From IMG/VR virus record IMGVR_UViG_3300013131_000249, positions 1 through 23,384 of that record: a stretch of 23,384 nt of DNA; one strand, 5' to 3'. Below, in pieces: positions 7,593 through 14,339 of the stretch; position 1 is the stretch's first letter; every line of letters begins with the position of its first letter. This DNA comes from a virus. The notes beneath the pieces are model-generated. The model had not been told where the DNA came from. It did no database searches and saw only the letters and a list, made by a program, of their open reading frames with translations. The translations under genes and the position numbers were made by a program.

Positions 7593-8996
7593 ATGGACCT
7601 AACAATTTCAGAATCACTTCAGAGGAAGTGGAAGCCAATTCTTGAGCATCCGGAACTTCCGGAAATTAATGACCCGTATAAGAAGGCCGTGACCACGGTT
7701 CTTCTTGAGAATCAAGAGCAATATCTCACAGAAGCCTCACCGGCTAACTTTGCAGGAACCATGCCTGACACCGGTGGAGTTGCTAAGTGGGATCCGATTC
7801 TCATCTCGCTCGTTCGTCGTGCAATGCCAAACCTTATTGCTTACGATATCTGCGGCGTTCAGCCGATGAGCGGACCAACCGGTCTTATCTTTGCTCTCCG
7901 TTCGCGTTACAACTCGCAGGGTGGTCCAGAGGCTCTCTTCCAAGAAGCCGATACGAACTTCTCCGCAACATCGAACGCTTGGTCGGCACTTCAGAATACC
8001 GCTGGCTACACTGGTGTTGGTTACACTGGTGGCGTTACCGCAGGTGGCATGTTCGCAGAGAACAACACACCTGCTACTGATCCGTTCTATGGTGACAGCA
8101 ACATGGGTCCTGTGGCCTTTTCGTCTGCTGCTACTGGTGGTCTTACCACACTTCAGGGCGAATCACTTGGTCAGGGAAGTGCGGATGGACAGTTCTCGCA
8201 AATGGCATTCAGCATCGAAAAGACCACGGTTACTGCAAAGACTCGCGCTCTCAAGGCAGAGTACACGATGGAACTTGCTCAGGATCTAAAGGCAATTCAC
8301 GGACTCGACGCAGAGACCGAACTTGCCAACATCCTCTCAAGCGAAATCCTTGCAGAAATCAACCGCGAAGTCGTTCGCACGATCTACCGCAACGCTCGTC
8401 TTGGCGCTCGTACCGGTACTACGCAGACCCGTGGCGTGTTCGATCTCAATGTTGACTCGAACGGTCGTTGGTCGGTAGAGAAATTCAAGGGCTTGCTCTT
8501 CCAGATTGAGCGTGAATGCAATCAGATTGCTAAGGACACCCGTCGTGGCAAGGGCAACTTTGTCCTCTGCTCTTCGGATGTTGCTTCGGCACTCGCTATG
8601 GCAGGCGTTCTCGACTACGCTCCTGCTCTCAGCACGAATTTGAATGTGGATGATACAGGCAACACCTTCGCAGGTGTTCTCAATGGTAAACTCCGCGTTT
8701 ACATTGATCCATATTCATCGTCATCCGTGACGCACGAATTCTTCTGCGTTGGATACAAGGGTTCGTCTCCATATGACGCAGGTATGTTCTACTGCCCATA
8801 TGTTCCGCTACAAATGGTCCGCGCAGTTGGTGAGCAATCATTCCAACCGAAGATCGGATTCAAGACCCGCTACGGCATGGTCAACAATCCTTTCGTTGTC
8901 GGAACGAATAACCAAGCAATTGCCGATGTTGATGCGTCAAACGCTGCTCGTAGCAACCAGTACTACCGCATCGTCAAGGTAAACAACCTCTTCTGA
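7593..8996 (+). CDS. 23: Major capsid protein (gp23-like)
   Basis: HK97-fold capsid subunit that forms the head shell. The 467 residues align with T4 gp23 (521) through 'RKWKPILEHPELPEI' (T4 'NKWKPLLEGEGLPEI'), 'LVRRAMPNLIAYDICGVQPMSG' split around residues 70-91, and 'GPTGLIFALRSRY'. 'YLTEAS' at residues 44-49 matches the T4 'FLTEAE' maturation site, so the mature protein should begin at Ala48. An AGGAGA site lies 8 bases before the ATG. Arginine is encoded almost only by CGT or CGC, and CTC is common for leucine. This differs sharply from the AGA-rich giant gene downstream and fits very high expression. A strong hairpin terminator follows the stop. No gene 24 paralog is present next to it, unlike T4. 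Confidence 0.97.
   Translation: MDLTISESLQRKWKPILEHPELPEINDPYKKAVTTVLLENQEQYLTEASPANFAGTMPDTGGVAKWDPILISLVRRAMPNLIAYDICGVQPMSGPTGLIFALRSRYNSQGGPEALFQEADTNFSATSNAWSALQNTAGYTGVGYTGGVTAGGMFAENNTPATDPFYGDSNMGPVAFSSAATGGLTTLQGESLGQGSADGQFSQMAFSIEKTTVTAKTRALKAEYTMELAQDLKAIHGLDAETELANILSSEILAEINREVVRTIYRNARLGARTGTTQTRGVFDLNVDSNGRWSVEKFKGLLFQIERECNQIAKDTRRGKGNFVLCSSDVASALAMAGVLDYAPALSTNLNVDDTGNTFAGVLNGKLRVYIDPYSSSSVTHEFFCVGYKGSSPYDAGMFYCPYVPLQMVRAVGEQSFQPKIGFKTRYGMVNNPFVVGTNNQAIADVDASNAARSNQYYRIVKVNNLF
7722..7736 (+). other. Predicted gp21 cleavage site in the major capsid protein
   Basis: The codons for Tyr44-Leu-Thr-Glu47-Ala48 correspond to the T4 gp23 maturation site (Leu-Thr-Glu before Ala). 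Cleavage after Glu47 would remove the N-terminal delta peptide once the prohead is complete. The site is 18 residues nearer to the N-terminus than in T4, so the removed peptide is shorter. Confidence 0.75.
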
Positions 8997-9025
8997 TCGT
9001 TAGTTCTGAATATGAAGCACTTAGG

Positions 9026-9060
9026 GGGGCGGGATCGAAAGATCTCGCCCCTTCTTATTT
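9026..9060 (+). terminator. Rho-independent terminator after gene 23
   Basis: An 11-base stem (9026-9036 with 9041-9051, one G-T pair) closes on a GAAA tetraloop and is followed by the T-rich tract TTCTTATTT. It lies 29 bases after the capsid gene stop. The GC-rich stem and stable tetraloop make this the clearest terminator in the window. It would separate head gene transcription from the following tail and recombination genes. Confidence 0.9.
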
Positions 9061-9062
9061 CT

Positions 9063-9069
9063 CTAAATA
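9063..9069 (+). promoter_or_regulatory. Putative late promoter box CTAAATA directly before a start codon
   Basis: The box follows the gene 23 terminator and ends 5 bases before the ATG at 9075. With the usual spacing of T4 late promoters, transcription would begin at or within a base or two of the ATG, giving an mRNA with no leader. It restarts transcription for the tube-paralog operon. Confidence 0.6.
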
Positions 9070-9074
9070 CTCAT

Positions 9075-9614
9075 ATGTCAAAAGACTACGGGATACCTCC
9101 ACAGGCAAACAATAGACTTACAGGACAACCTACACAAACAAACCTGACGAATGCCACAAATTTCAGGTTCATGTTGCCGAAGGTTCCAAATTCTGTGTAT
9201 TTTTGTCAATCCGTTTCTTTTCCCAACTTTTCCTGTCCACATATTGCCATACGAACAGGCAGAGGTGCTGCCCTGAAAGTTCCTGGCACCGAAGTAAGTC
9301 ATGGTGACCTAAGTATGACCTACATCGTCAATGAGGATATGAGTAATTACAGAGAAATGCAAGGATGGTTCACGAAAATGTCAGCATTTACTGACGGATT
9401 CAATGGACTTCTCAGTACCCGCGATTGGATGAGTGAACAAGGTCAATTGATGATACTTACAAATCGAAAAACACCAGTGGTCAGAATAACATTCAGCGGA
9501 CTATTCCCTACAAATCTATCCGCGATAGAATTTGACAATACAGATACAGAGGGTAAGGTCACGGTGGCAACTGCAACTTTAGGCTTCACATATTACACGA
9601 TGGAGGCCATATGA
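9075..9614 (+). CDS. Tail-tube-fold virion protein, first of a tandem pair (gp19/gp54-like)
   Basis: A 179-residue protein with the layout of the T4 tube family: 'NFRFMLPKVPNSVYFCQSVSF', 'ALKVPGTEVSHGDLSMTYIVNEDMSNY' over the middle strands, and 'PVVRITFSGLFPTNLSAIEF' near the C-terminus. It is paralogous to the next gene (shared 'KDYG(I/L)P', 'NEDMSNY/NSDLSNY', 'GLFPTNLS/GIFPTELS'). The start at 9075 is preferred because 'MSKDYGIP' matches the start of that paralog. An upstream in-frame ATG at 9012 would begin in front of the terminator hairpin and encode it. No ribosome site precedes 9075, and the late box ends only 5 bases upstream. Probable role: a tube initiator, baseplate-proximal or minor tube protein; T4 gp54 has this fold. 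Exact assignment is uncertain. Confidence 0.75.
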   Translation: MSKDYGIPPQANNRLTGQPTQTNLTNATNFRFMLPKVPNSVYFCQSVSFPNFSCPHIAIRTGRGAALKVPGTEVSHGDLSMTYIVNEDMSNYREMQGWFTKMSAFTDGFNGLLSTRDWMSEQGQLMILTNRKTPVVRITFSGLFPTNLSAIEFDNTDTEGKVTVATATLGFTYYTMEAI

Positions 9615-10159
9615 GTAATTTTGCACCCAAAGACTATGGTTTACCTACAAGTCTGTTGAACGGGATTCTTCAACAGAATCCTGCAAATAAAGACCTATTT
9701 CTACAGACTAATTTCACTATCAGCATCAAACGATGTCCATCCTTTTCTTACTTTACACAGACTGTTTCCCTATCCGAACTGGGCGGGGATCCTATGGAAG
9801 CAGAATATGCTATAGGTCCTAAAGTCAAACTACCTACAGTTGCTGCTGTATTCAAGGACTTTACGGTAAAGTTTCTAGTAAACAGTGATCTTAGTAACTA
9901 TTACGAGATAATCAAATGGATGCGTGAGGGTACTCCCTACAGAGACCTATCAGAAATCAGACCATTGAACGAAGTTTGGTCAGAGGCGTTCATTATAGTC
10001 TCTTCTAATAAGAAGAAGCCTTTACTAAAACTGACATTCCGTGGCATATTCCCAACAGAACTTTCAGGTTTGGAATTCAAAGCGACAGAAACTGACACAT
10101 CCCCTTTGACTGCTACAGTCAAATTTACCATCACTCAAACTGTAGTGGAGACACTTTGA
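9611..10159 (+). CDS. Tail-tube-fold virion protein, second of a tandem pair
   Basis: The 182-residue paralog of the preceding gene; the ATGA overlap and GGAGG site (9602-9606) indicate translational coupling. Shared marks are 'KDYGLP' at the start, 'CPSFSYFTQTVSL', 'FLVNSDLSNYYEIIKWM', 'KPLLKLTFRGIFPTELSGLEF' in pieces, and a final beta strand. The pattern fits the T4 gp19-type domain without the Ala/Gly insertion seen in the main tube protein of this window. The two copies have diverged widely, so they probably have separate places in the tail rather than being recent duplicates. Candidate roles are tube initiator, tube terminator-proximal ring or baseplate component. Confidence 0.72.
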   Translation: MSNFAPKDYGLPTSLLNGILQQNPANKDLFLQTNFTISIKRCPSFSYFTQTVSLSELGGDPMEAEYAIGPKVKLPTVAAVFKDFTVKFLVNSDLSNYYEIIKWMREGTPYRDLSEIRPLNEVWSEAFIIVSSNKKKPLLKLTFRGIFPTELSGLEFKATETDTSPLTATVKFTITQTVVETL

Positions 10160-10191
10160 TGAGATCATTTACCACCTACCTCTATGAGGCA
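10159..10191 (+). other. Putative capsid-targeting sequence with gp21 cleavage site
   Basis: Codons for residues 1-11 ('MRSFTTYLYEA') match the spacing of the T4 targeting peptide: Met, basic residue, hydroxyl residue, aromatic, two variable positions, aromatic, aliphatic, any, Glu, Ala. The predicted cut is between Glu10 (10186-10188) and Ala11. Confidence 0.5.
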
Positions 10192-11214
10192 AAAGGAAAT
10201 TGGATTAGACCCGACGATGCGTCTATTCGCAAAGAATATCAGATAGAGTACAAAAAGCATCTCATACACACACTTTCCAAGGACATTTTTCCCACAGAGG
10301 ATTCTTTTGTAAAGGCAGTAAAGGCATCTTCTACAGTAACTGTCAATCGCTCTGCTGATGCAAAAATATCAAACAGAAGCCGAACATCCGATATGGAATC
10401 TTTGTTGGATCTTATCAAAGGGTATAGATCTTATCCTCAATTCCGAAACGAAAAAACACTCAAGGATCTAGAGAAAAGAATCGTTGAAGGAAAACCAACC
10501 GATATGCCTATTGTGGTCAAATTTCCTAATGGACTTATGCGAATTTTTTCAGGAAATACCAGAATGGATATAGCGTTCATGCATGATATCAATCCAACAG
10601 TAATTCTCCTAGACCTGACTCAATATCTCAAGGAAAGTAAGGAAGAAATCCAAGAGGCAAACCGTGGTGTCAATAAGGAAAAGAACAAGTGGGTAGACCT
10701 AAAAGCCGATCAGGTTCGTGGAAACAAAAACATTCAGAAAGATATCTACGACATTATTCGTGCGGCCTATGCACCCGTGGGCGGTCACCACGATTTTCCA
10801 TCACCCTCTTCTGTGCCTCATGACCAAGACTCCATCCAAATTGTAGATGTAGATAATCCTGATGATGTAGACGCTACACTTTTATCCAAGAACACTGCTC
10901 ATGGAAAAAAGATCACAACATTGGGATCAGATGGAGGCACAGAGGCAAAAAAGCAATTACTGTTGAAAGCAATAAAACTGGTCAACAGCAACGGCAACTA
11001 CATGGAAGTTTCAGGAAAGATTGCAGACATACTTATATCAAGAGGCGCACCCACCGTAAATAAGGAAGATACGGTACGGAAGGTATTGCAAGGTAAAGAA
11101 ATTACATGGCACGGTAAACATCCAGATGGATCTGTCGCGGTGCAGGGGTGGTATACACGAATGATCGGCGGTCAACCTAAGACAAAAATTATGATCGGAA
11201 AGCCTAGAACCTAA
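10159..11214 (+). CDS. ParB-like domain protein with a capsid-targeting-like N-terminus
   Basis: The ATG at 10159 overlaps the preceding stop (TGATG) and has GGAG at 10147-10150; a TTG one codon earlier is less likely. The 351 residues begin 'MRSFTTYLYEAKGNW'. This resembles the capsid-targeting sequence of T4 internal head proteins ('MKTYQEFIAEA'), with a gp21-type site after Glu10. Residues about 113-152 ('MPIVVKFPNGLMRIFSGNTRMDIAF') resemble the ParB/sulfiredoxin fold, with 'SGNTR' at 131-135 in the place of the ParB G-N-x-R motif. This fold includes nucleases, CTPases and DNA-binding proteins. The C-terminal part is unassigned; 'WHGKHPDGSVAVQGWYTRM' looks like a small beta module. My inference is that it is packaged in the head and may be injected with the DNA. 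Confidence 0.6.
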   Translation: MRSFTTYLYEAKGNWIRPDDASIRKEYQIEYKKHLIHTLSKDIFPTEDSFVKAVKASSTVTVNRSADAKISNRSRTSDMESLLDLIKGYRSYPQFRNEKTLKDLEKRIVEGKPTDMPIVVKFPNGLMRIFSGNTRMDIAFMHDINPTVILLDLTQYLKESKEEIQEANRGVNKEKNKWVDLKADQVRGNKNIQKDIYDIIRAAYAPVGGHHDFPSPSSVPHDQDSIQIVDVDNPDDVDATLLSKNTAHGKKITTLGSDGGTEAKKQLLLKAIKLVNSNGNYMEVSGKIADILISRGAPTVNKEDTVRKVLQGKEITWHGKHPDGSVAVQGWYTRMIGGQPKTKIMIGKPRT

Positions 11215-11244
11215 CTTGATTTTGCTATTTGGAGTGATAGAATT

Positions 11245-11688
11245 ATGACTATGAACTTTGAGCGCATAAGAGAAATGGCGGAAAAAGATCTGTCCATCGA
11301 CAACACAGAATTGGGTACGGAAAGCACTCGCATTCCGCAACTTCACAATAAGTATCTGAATTTTTTCTACGATTCTCGTCTCACACTAAAGAAGTTAGAG
11401 ACAGACTTCGCAACCCTTCGTCTAGACAAAATTATGTGGTTGTCTGGCAAAATGTCAGAGGAACAATTGGATGCGCGTGGATGGGAAGCATGTCAACTCA
11501 GAATTCTTCGGGCAGACATGGACATGCATCTGTCCGCAGATCCGGAAATCAAGGAAATGCAAGCCAAGATATCTCTACAAGAGGAGAGAATCGCTTACAT
11601 AGAGTCGATACTAAAGATGTTAGCCAACAGACATTGGCAAATCAGAAACGCTATTGAGTGGCGTAAGTTCACTAGCGGAGTATCGTAA
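11245..11688 (+). CDS. uvsY: Recombination mediator UvsY
   Basis: UvsY loads the phage recombinase UvsX on single-stranded DNA covered by gp32. The 147 residues match the T4 protein (137) in layout: 'KDLSIDNTELGTES' near the N-terminus (T4 'KDVFIDSTKLQYEA'), a 'KYLNFFYDSRLTLKKLE' helix (T4 'KWLNKHSSIKKEMLRIE'), 'LSADPEIKEM' (T4 'LSADKDVLKV') and a C-terminal helical oligomerisation region ending 'HWQIRNAIEWRKF'. GGAGTG at 11231-11236 supports the ATG at 11245; a second ATG at 11251 is possible. It is the direct upstream neighbour of uvsW, close to the T4 arrangement. uvsX is not in this window. Confidence 0.85.
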   Translation: MTMNFERIREMAEKDLSIDNTELGTESTRIPQLHNKYLNFFYDSRLTLKKLETDFATLRLDKIMWLSGKMSEEQLDARGWEACQLRILRADMDMHLSADPEIKEMQAKISLQEERIAYIESILKMLANRHWQIRNAIEWRKFTSGVS

Positions 11689-11712
11689 GAGTTTACGCGA
11701 AAACTCAGTATT

Positions 11713-11743
11713 CAGACAGCCTCTAAATAAGAGGCATTGTCTG
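11713..11743 (+). promoter_or_regulatory. Inverted repeat with embedded late promoter box at the uvsW start
   Basis: Two 6-base arms on each side (11713-11718 with 11738-11743, and 11719-11724 with 11730-11735, with a 2-base bulge) fold around the loop AAATA. The late box CTAAATA (11723-11729) spans the inner arm and loop. The TTG start codon of uvsW (11737) is in the outer right arm. In read-through RNA from uvsY the hairpin could act as a weak terminator or hide the uvsW start. RNA initiated at the late box would lack the left arms. Confidence 0.6.
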
Positions 11744-13239
11744 TTATTAGGGTACATTATCACAACTCTGTTCATGTTCGCGTTTCTTGCGAGGCAGGTA
11801 TCGCCCGTGAAATTCAAGAGTTTTTCACATTCGATGTTCCTGGTGCGCGGTTTATGCCATCTTACCGCAACAAAATGTGGGATGGCAAAATGCGATTATT
11901 CACACCATTCAATCCTCTGCTATACACAGGACTCCTTGATCACTTGGCAGAGTTTGCAAGCGGTAGAGAATATACACTTGAAGTTTCTTCTGAGTTGGTA
12001 GACAAAGGAGACAAATTATCAAAGGATGAGTTGTTATCCTTTATGTCATCTCTGTCTCTGACCGCAGCAGGCAAGGCAATAACACCTCATGATCATCAGT
12101 TAGATGCTATTTTGAGAGCGATCAATAGAGATAGATGTCTTTTGCTATCTCCTACGGCAAGCGGCAAAAGCCTTGTCATCTATTCTCTCATTCGATACTG
12201 GCTAGAATCAATACAGCCACATCGAAAGATTCTTGTGATCGTTCCTACGATCTCTCTTGTATCTCAGATGATATCAGATTTCAAAGAATATAGCCATGCA
12301 AATGGATGGAATGTCGATGAAAATGTACATGGTATATTCGGAGGCGAAGAGAAAATCACAGACTGTAGAGTGATTGTATCAACATGGCAATCGATTTATA
12401 AACTACCCAAGGGGTATTTTGATCAGTTTGAGGCAGTCATAGGCGACGAGGCTCATCTGTTCAAGGCACAGAGTCTATCAGGGATCATGGGAAAATTAGT
12501 AGATTGTCCATATCGTATTGCATTGACGGGAACTCTTGATGGTACAAAAACTCACAAACTAGTGATCGAAGGTCTATTTGGTCCCACACTGAGAGTTACA
12601 ACCACCAAGGACCTCATAGAGAAAAATCTACTGTCCACATTAGAAATCGATTGTCTTCTATTGACCTATCCCGAACAAGATTGCAAACTGATGAAGGGAA
12701 TGGAATACAAAGACGAGATCGATTGGTTGGTCACTGATCCTAGACGAAACGCTTTGATCACAAAGGTAGCATCGTCCGTAAAAGGAAATACGCTCGTATT
12801 GTTTCAATTCGTAGAAAAGCATGGTAAACCTCTGTACGAAATGATCAAGAAAAGCACAGACAGAACCGTGTTCTATGTCAGCGGAGAAACAGAGGCAGAG
12901 ATAAGAGAAGAGATTAGAACTATCACAGAGAAAGAGGACAATGCGATAATAGTAGCCTCTTTCGGTACATTCAGTACGGGCATCAATATACGAAGCCTAA
13001 AGAACATCATATTTGCATCTCCAAGTAAGAGCAGAATTCGTGTACTTCAAAGTATTGGTAGACAACTAAGAAAGTCAGACCGCAAGGACAAAGCAAGACT
13101 TTATGACTTCGCAGATGATCTACACTGGAAGAGTAGCAAGAATCACACGCTGAAACACTTCATCGAAAGAGTGCGTATATACTCAGAGGAACAGTTTCCG
13201 TATCGCATGATAAAACTCCCCATAAAGGATTCAAGATGA
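11737..13239 (+). CDS. uvsW: UvsW-like RNA-DNA/branched DNA helicase
   Basis: Superfamily 2 helicase that unwinds R-loops and branched DNA, switching T4 from origin-dependent to recombination-dependent replication. Length is 500 residues, close to T4 UvsW. Motif I 'SPTASGKS' has Lys144; motif II is 'DEAH' at 237-240; motif III-like 'ALTGTLDG' follows; 'QSIGRQLRKSDRK' is motif VI. The N-terminal domain also matches T4: 'VHYHNSVHVRVSCE' against 'VHFHDFSHVRIDCE', and 'MWDGKMRL'. The frame offers no ATG at the start. TTG at 11737 is the best fit to the T4 N-terminus, with AGAGG only 2 bases upstream; ATT at 11746 is the alternative. A late promoter at this spot agrees with late expression of uvsW in T4. 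Confidence 0.93.
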   Translation: MSVIRVHYHNSVHVRVSCEAGIAREIQEFFTFDVPGARFMPSYRNKMWDGKMRLFTPFNPLLYTGLLDHLAEFASGREYTLEVSSELVDKGDKLSKDELLSFMSSLSLTAAGKAITPHDHQLDAILRAINRDRCLLLSPTASGKSLVIYSLIRYWLESIQPHRKILVIVPTISLVSQMISDFKEYSHANGWNVDENVHGIFGGEEKITDCRVIVSTWQSIYKLPKGYFDQFEAVIGDEAHLFKAQSLSGIMGKLVDCPYRIALTGTLDGTKTHKLVIEGLFGPTLRVTTTKDLIEKNLLSTLEIDCLLLTYPEQDCKLMKGMEYKDEIDWLVTDPRRNALITKVASSVKGNTLVLFQFVEKHGKPLYEMIKKSTDRTVFYVSGETEAEIREEIRTITEKEDNAIIVASFGTFSTGINIRSLKNIIFASPSKSRIRVLQSIGRQLRKSDRKDKARLYDFADDLHWKSSKNHTLKHFIERVRIYSEEQFPYRMIKLPIKDSR

Positions 13240-13697
13240 AACCACTAGGTCATATGATGATAAAACTGACAACAGGTGAATTGGTAGTAGCCAGTGTTAC
13301 CGTGTTGGCAAACGACTATCTACTTGAAAATCCGATGGCAGTGATGTTCATCCCTCAAACTAATAAAAAGGGAGAGATCATCAATACGAACATTCTATTC
13401 AATCAGTGGATAGAGTTCTCAGTTGATACTCATCTAAAAATACCCAAGAGCAGTGTGATTACGATTGCCACACCAGACAGTCAAATGGTTCAGGACTATC
13501 TACTATCGGTAAAGAATCAGGAAATCCAATGGATGCAGACTGAATTCAATACTCTGTTTGATAGTCTGGAAGCACAGGAAATACTGCAAAACGATCAGAA
13601 TCCTAATGACAAAGAAGTCGATATGGAGTATAATGATCCAAATCAACTTCCCTTAGATGAACCTGATGAATCAGAGGATACAGAAGACACTAATTAA
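13236..13697 (+). CDS. Small Sm/SH3-like phage protein with acidic tail
   Basis: The ATG overlaps the uvsW stop (ATGA), indicating coupling. Residues 1-95 follow a pattern shared with the 106-residue protein at 20707: 'IKLTTGELVVASV', then '(E/D)NP', a 'P...G.I' stretch, and 'I...TPDSQMVQDYL'. I recognise this small beta-barrel-like type from T4-like marine phages, where it is usually of unknown function. The last 40 residues are strongly acidic ('DPNQLPLDEPDESEDTEDTN'), which is absent from the paralog and could mimic nucleic acid or bind a basic partner. No catalytic motif is visible. Confidence 0.6.
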   Translation: MKPLGHMMIKLTTGELVVASVTVLANDYLLENPMAVMFIPQTNKKGEIINTNILFNQWIEFSVDTHLKIPKSSVITIATPDSQMVQDYLLSVKNQEIQWMQTEFNTLFDSLEAQEILQNDQNPNDKEVDMEYNDPNQLPLDEPDESEDTEDTN

Positions 13698-13772
13698 TAA
13701 GTAACTTCTGAAACCGAACACTGCTATTTAGACTCACCTACGCGAGGTACCCTTCAACAAAATTGCCAGATT

Positions 13773-14339
13773 TTGGCAGAAAGTCGAGATTTCGTGAGTA
13801 GTCATTATATTGACAACAAGACATTTCTGAAGGAAATTATTGCCTACAAGAAAACAGTACGGTCTGCAAAATCTAAAAACCTACCCAAGCCAGGTGTCAG
13901 TAACTACATCGGACAGTGCTTTCTTGATATTGCAAACAATTTAGCAAAGAAACCAAATTTTGCAAATTACCCATTCAAGGAAGAGATGATCGGAGACGGG
14001 ATTGAAAACTGCATTCAATATACCGATAACTTCGATCCTAAAAAGTCATCAAATCCATTCGCTTTCTTCACGCAGATTATTTACTACGCATTTATCCGTC
14101 GTATACAGAAGGAGAAGAAGCAACTGTATGTGAAAATGCGTTGTTTTGAAGAGAACGACCCAACAGGTAGATTTAGAAATTGGCTGAAGGACTCGTTTGA
14201 GGAGACAGAAAACCCCTTCCAAGAAATTCTTGCTCTTGAAGAGAAAAATGCAGCGACCCCGACCCCCAAAGCAACTAAAAAGAAGGGCAAGAAACCAAAT
14301 ACAGAGGCTCTAGATGTCTTCATGGAGGACAAGTCTTGA
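13773..14339 (+). CDS. 55: Late-transcription sigma factor (gp55-like)
   Basis: Sigma-family subunit that directs host RNA polymerase to late promoters with a TATAAATA-like box. Similarity to T4 gp55 (185 residues): 'HYIDNKTFLKEIIAYKK' against 'NYVNNKELLQAIIDWK', 'KEEMIGDGIENCIQYTDNFD' against '[20 protein letters not shown]', 'NPFAFFTQIIYYAFIRRIQKEKK' in pieces against '[23 protein letters not shown]'. Length is up to 188 residues. The C-terminal tail is Lys-rich and ends 'EALDVFMEDKS', which may correspond to the T4 clamp-binding tail 'SLDFLYE'. No ATG is available. TTG at 13773 or GTG at 13794 must serve as start, and neither has a good ribosome site. TTG lies in a 5-base inverted repeat (13764-13768 with 13774-13778). 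Confidence 0.92.
   Translation: MAESRDFVSSHYIDNKTFLKEIIAYKKTVRSAKSKNLPKPGVSNYIGQCFLDIANNLAKKPNFANYPFKEEMIGDGIENCIQYTDNFDPKKSSNPFAFFTQIIYYAFIRRIQKEKKQLYVKMRCFEENDPTGRFRNWLKDSFEETENPFQEILALEEKNAATPTPKATKKKGKKPNTEALDVFMEDKS

Noticed and set aside
9012-9074. N-terminal extension of the first tube paralog from the ATG at 9012
   Set aside because: The extension would encode the terminator hairpin and the promoter box, lacks a ribosome site, and is not shared by the paralog, which begins at the equivalent of 9075.
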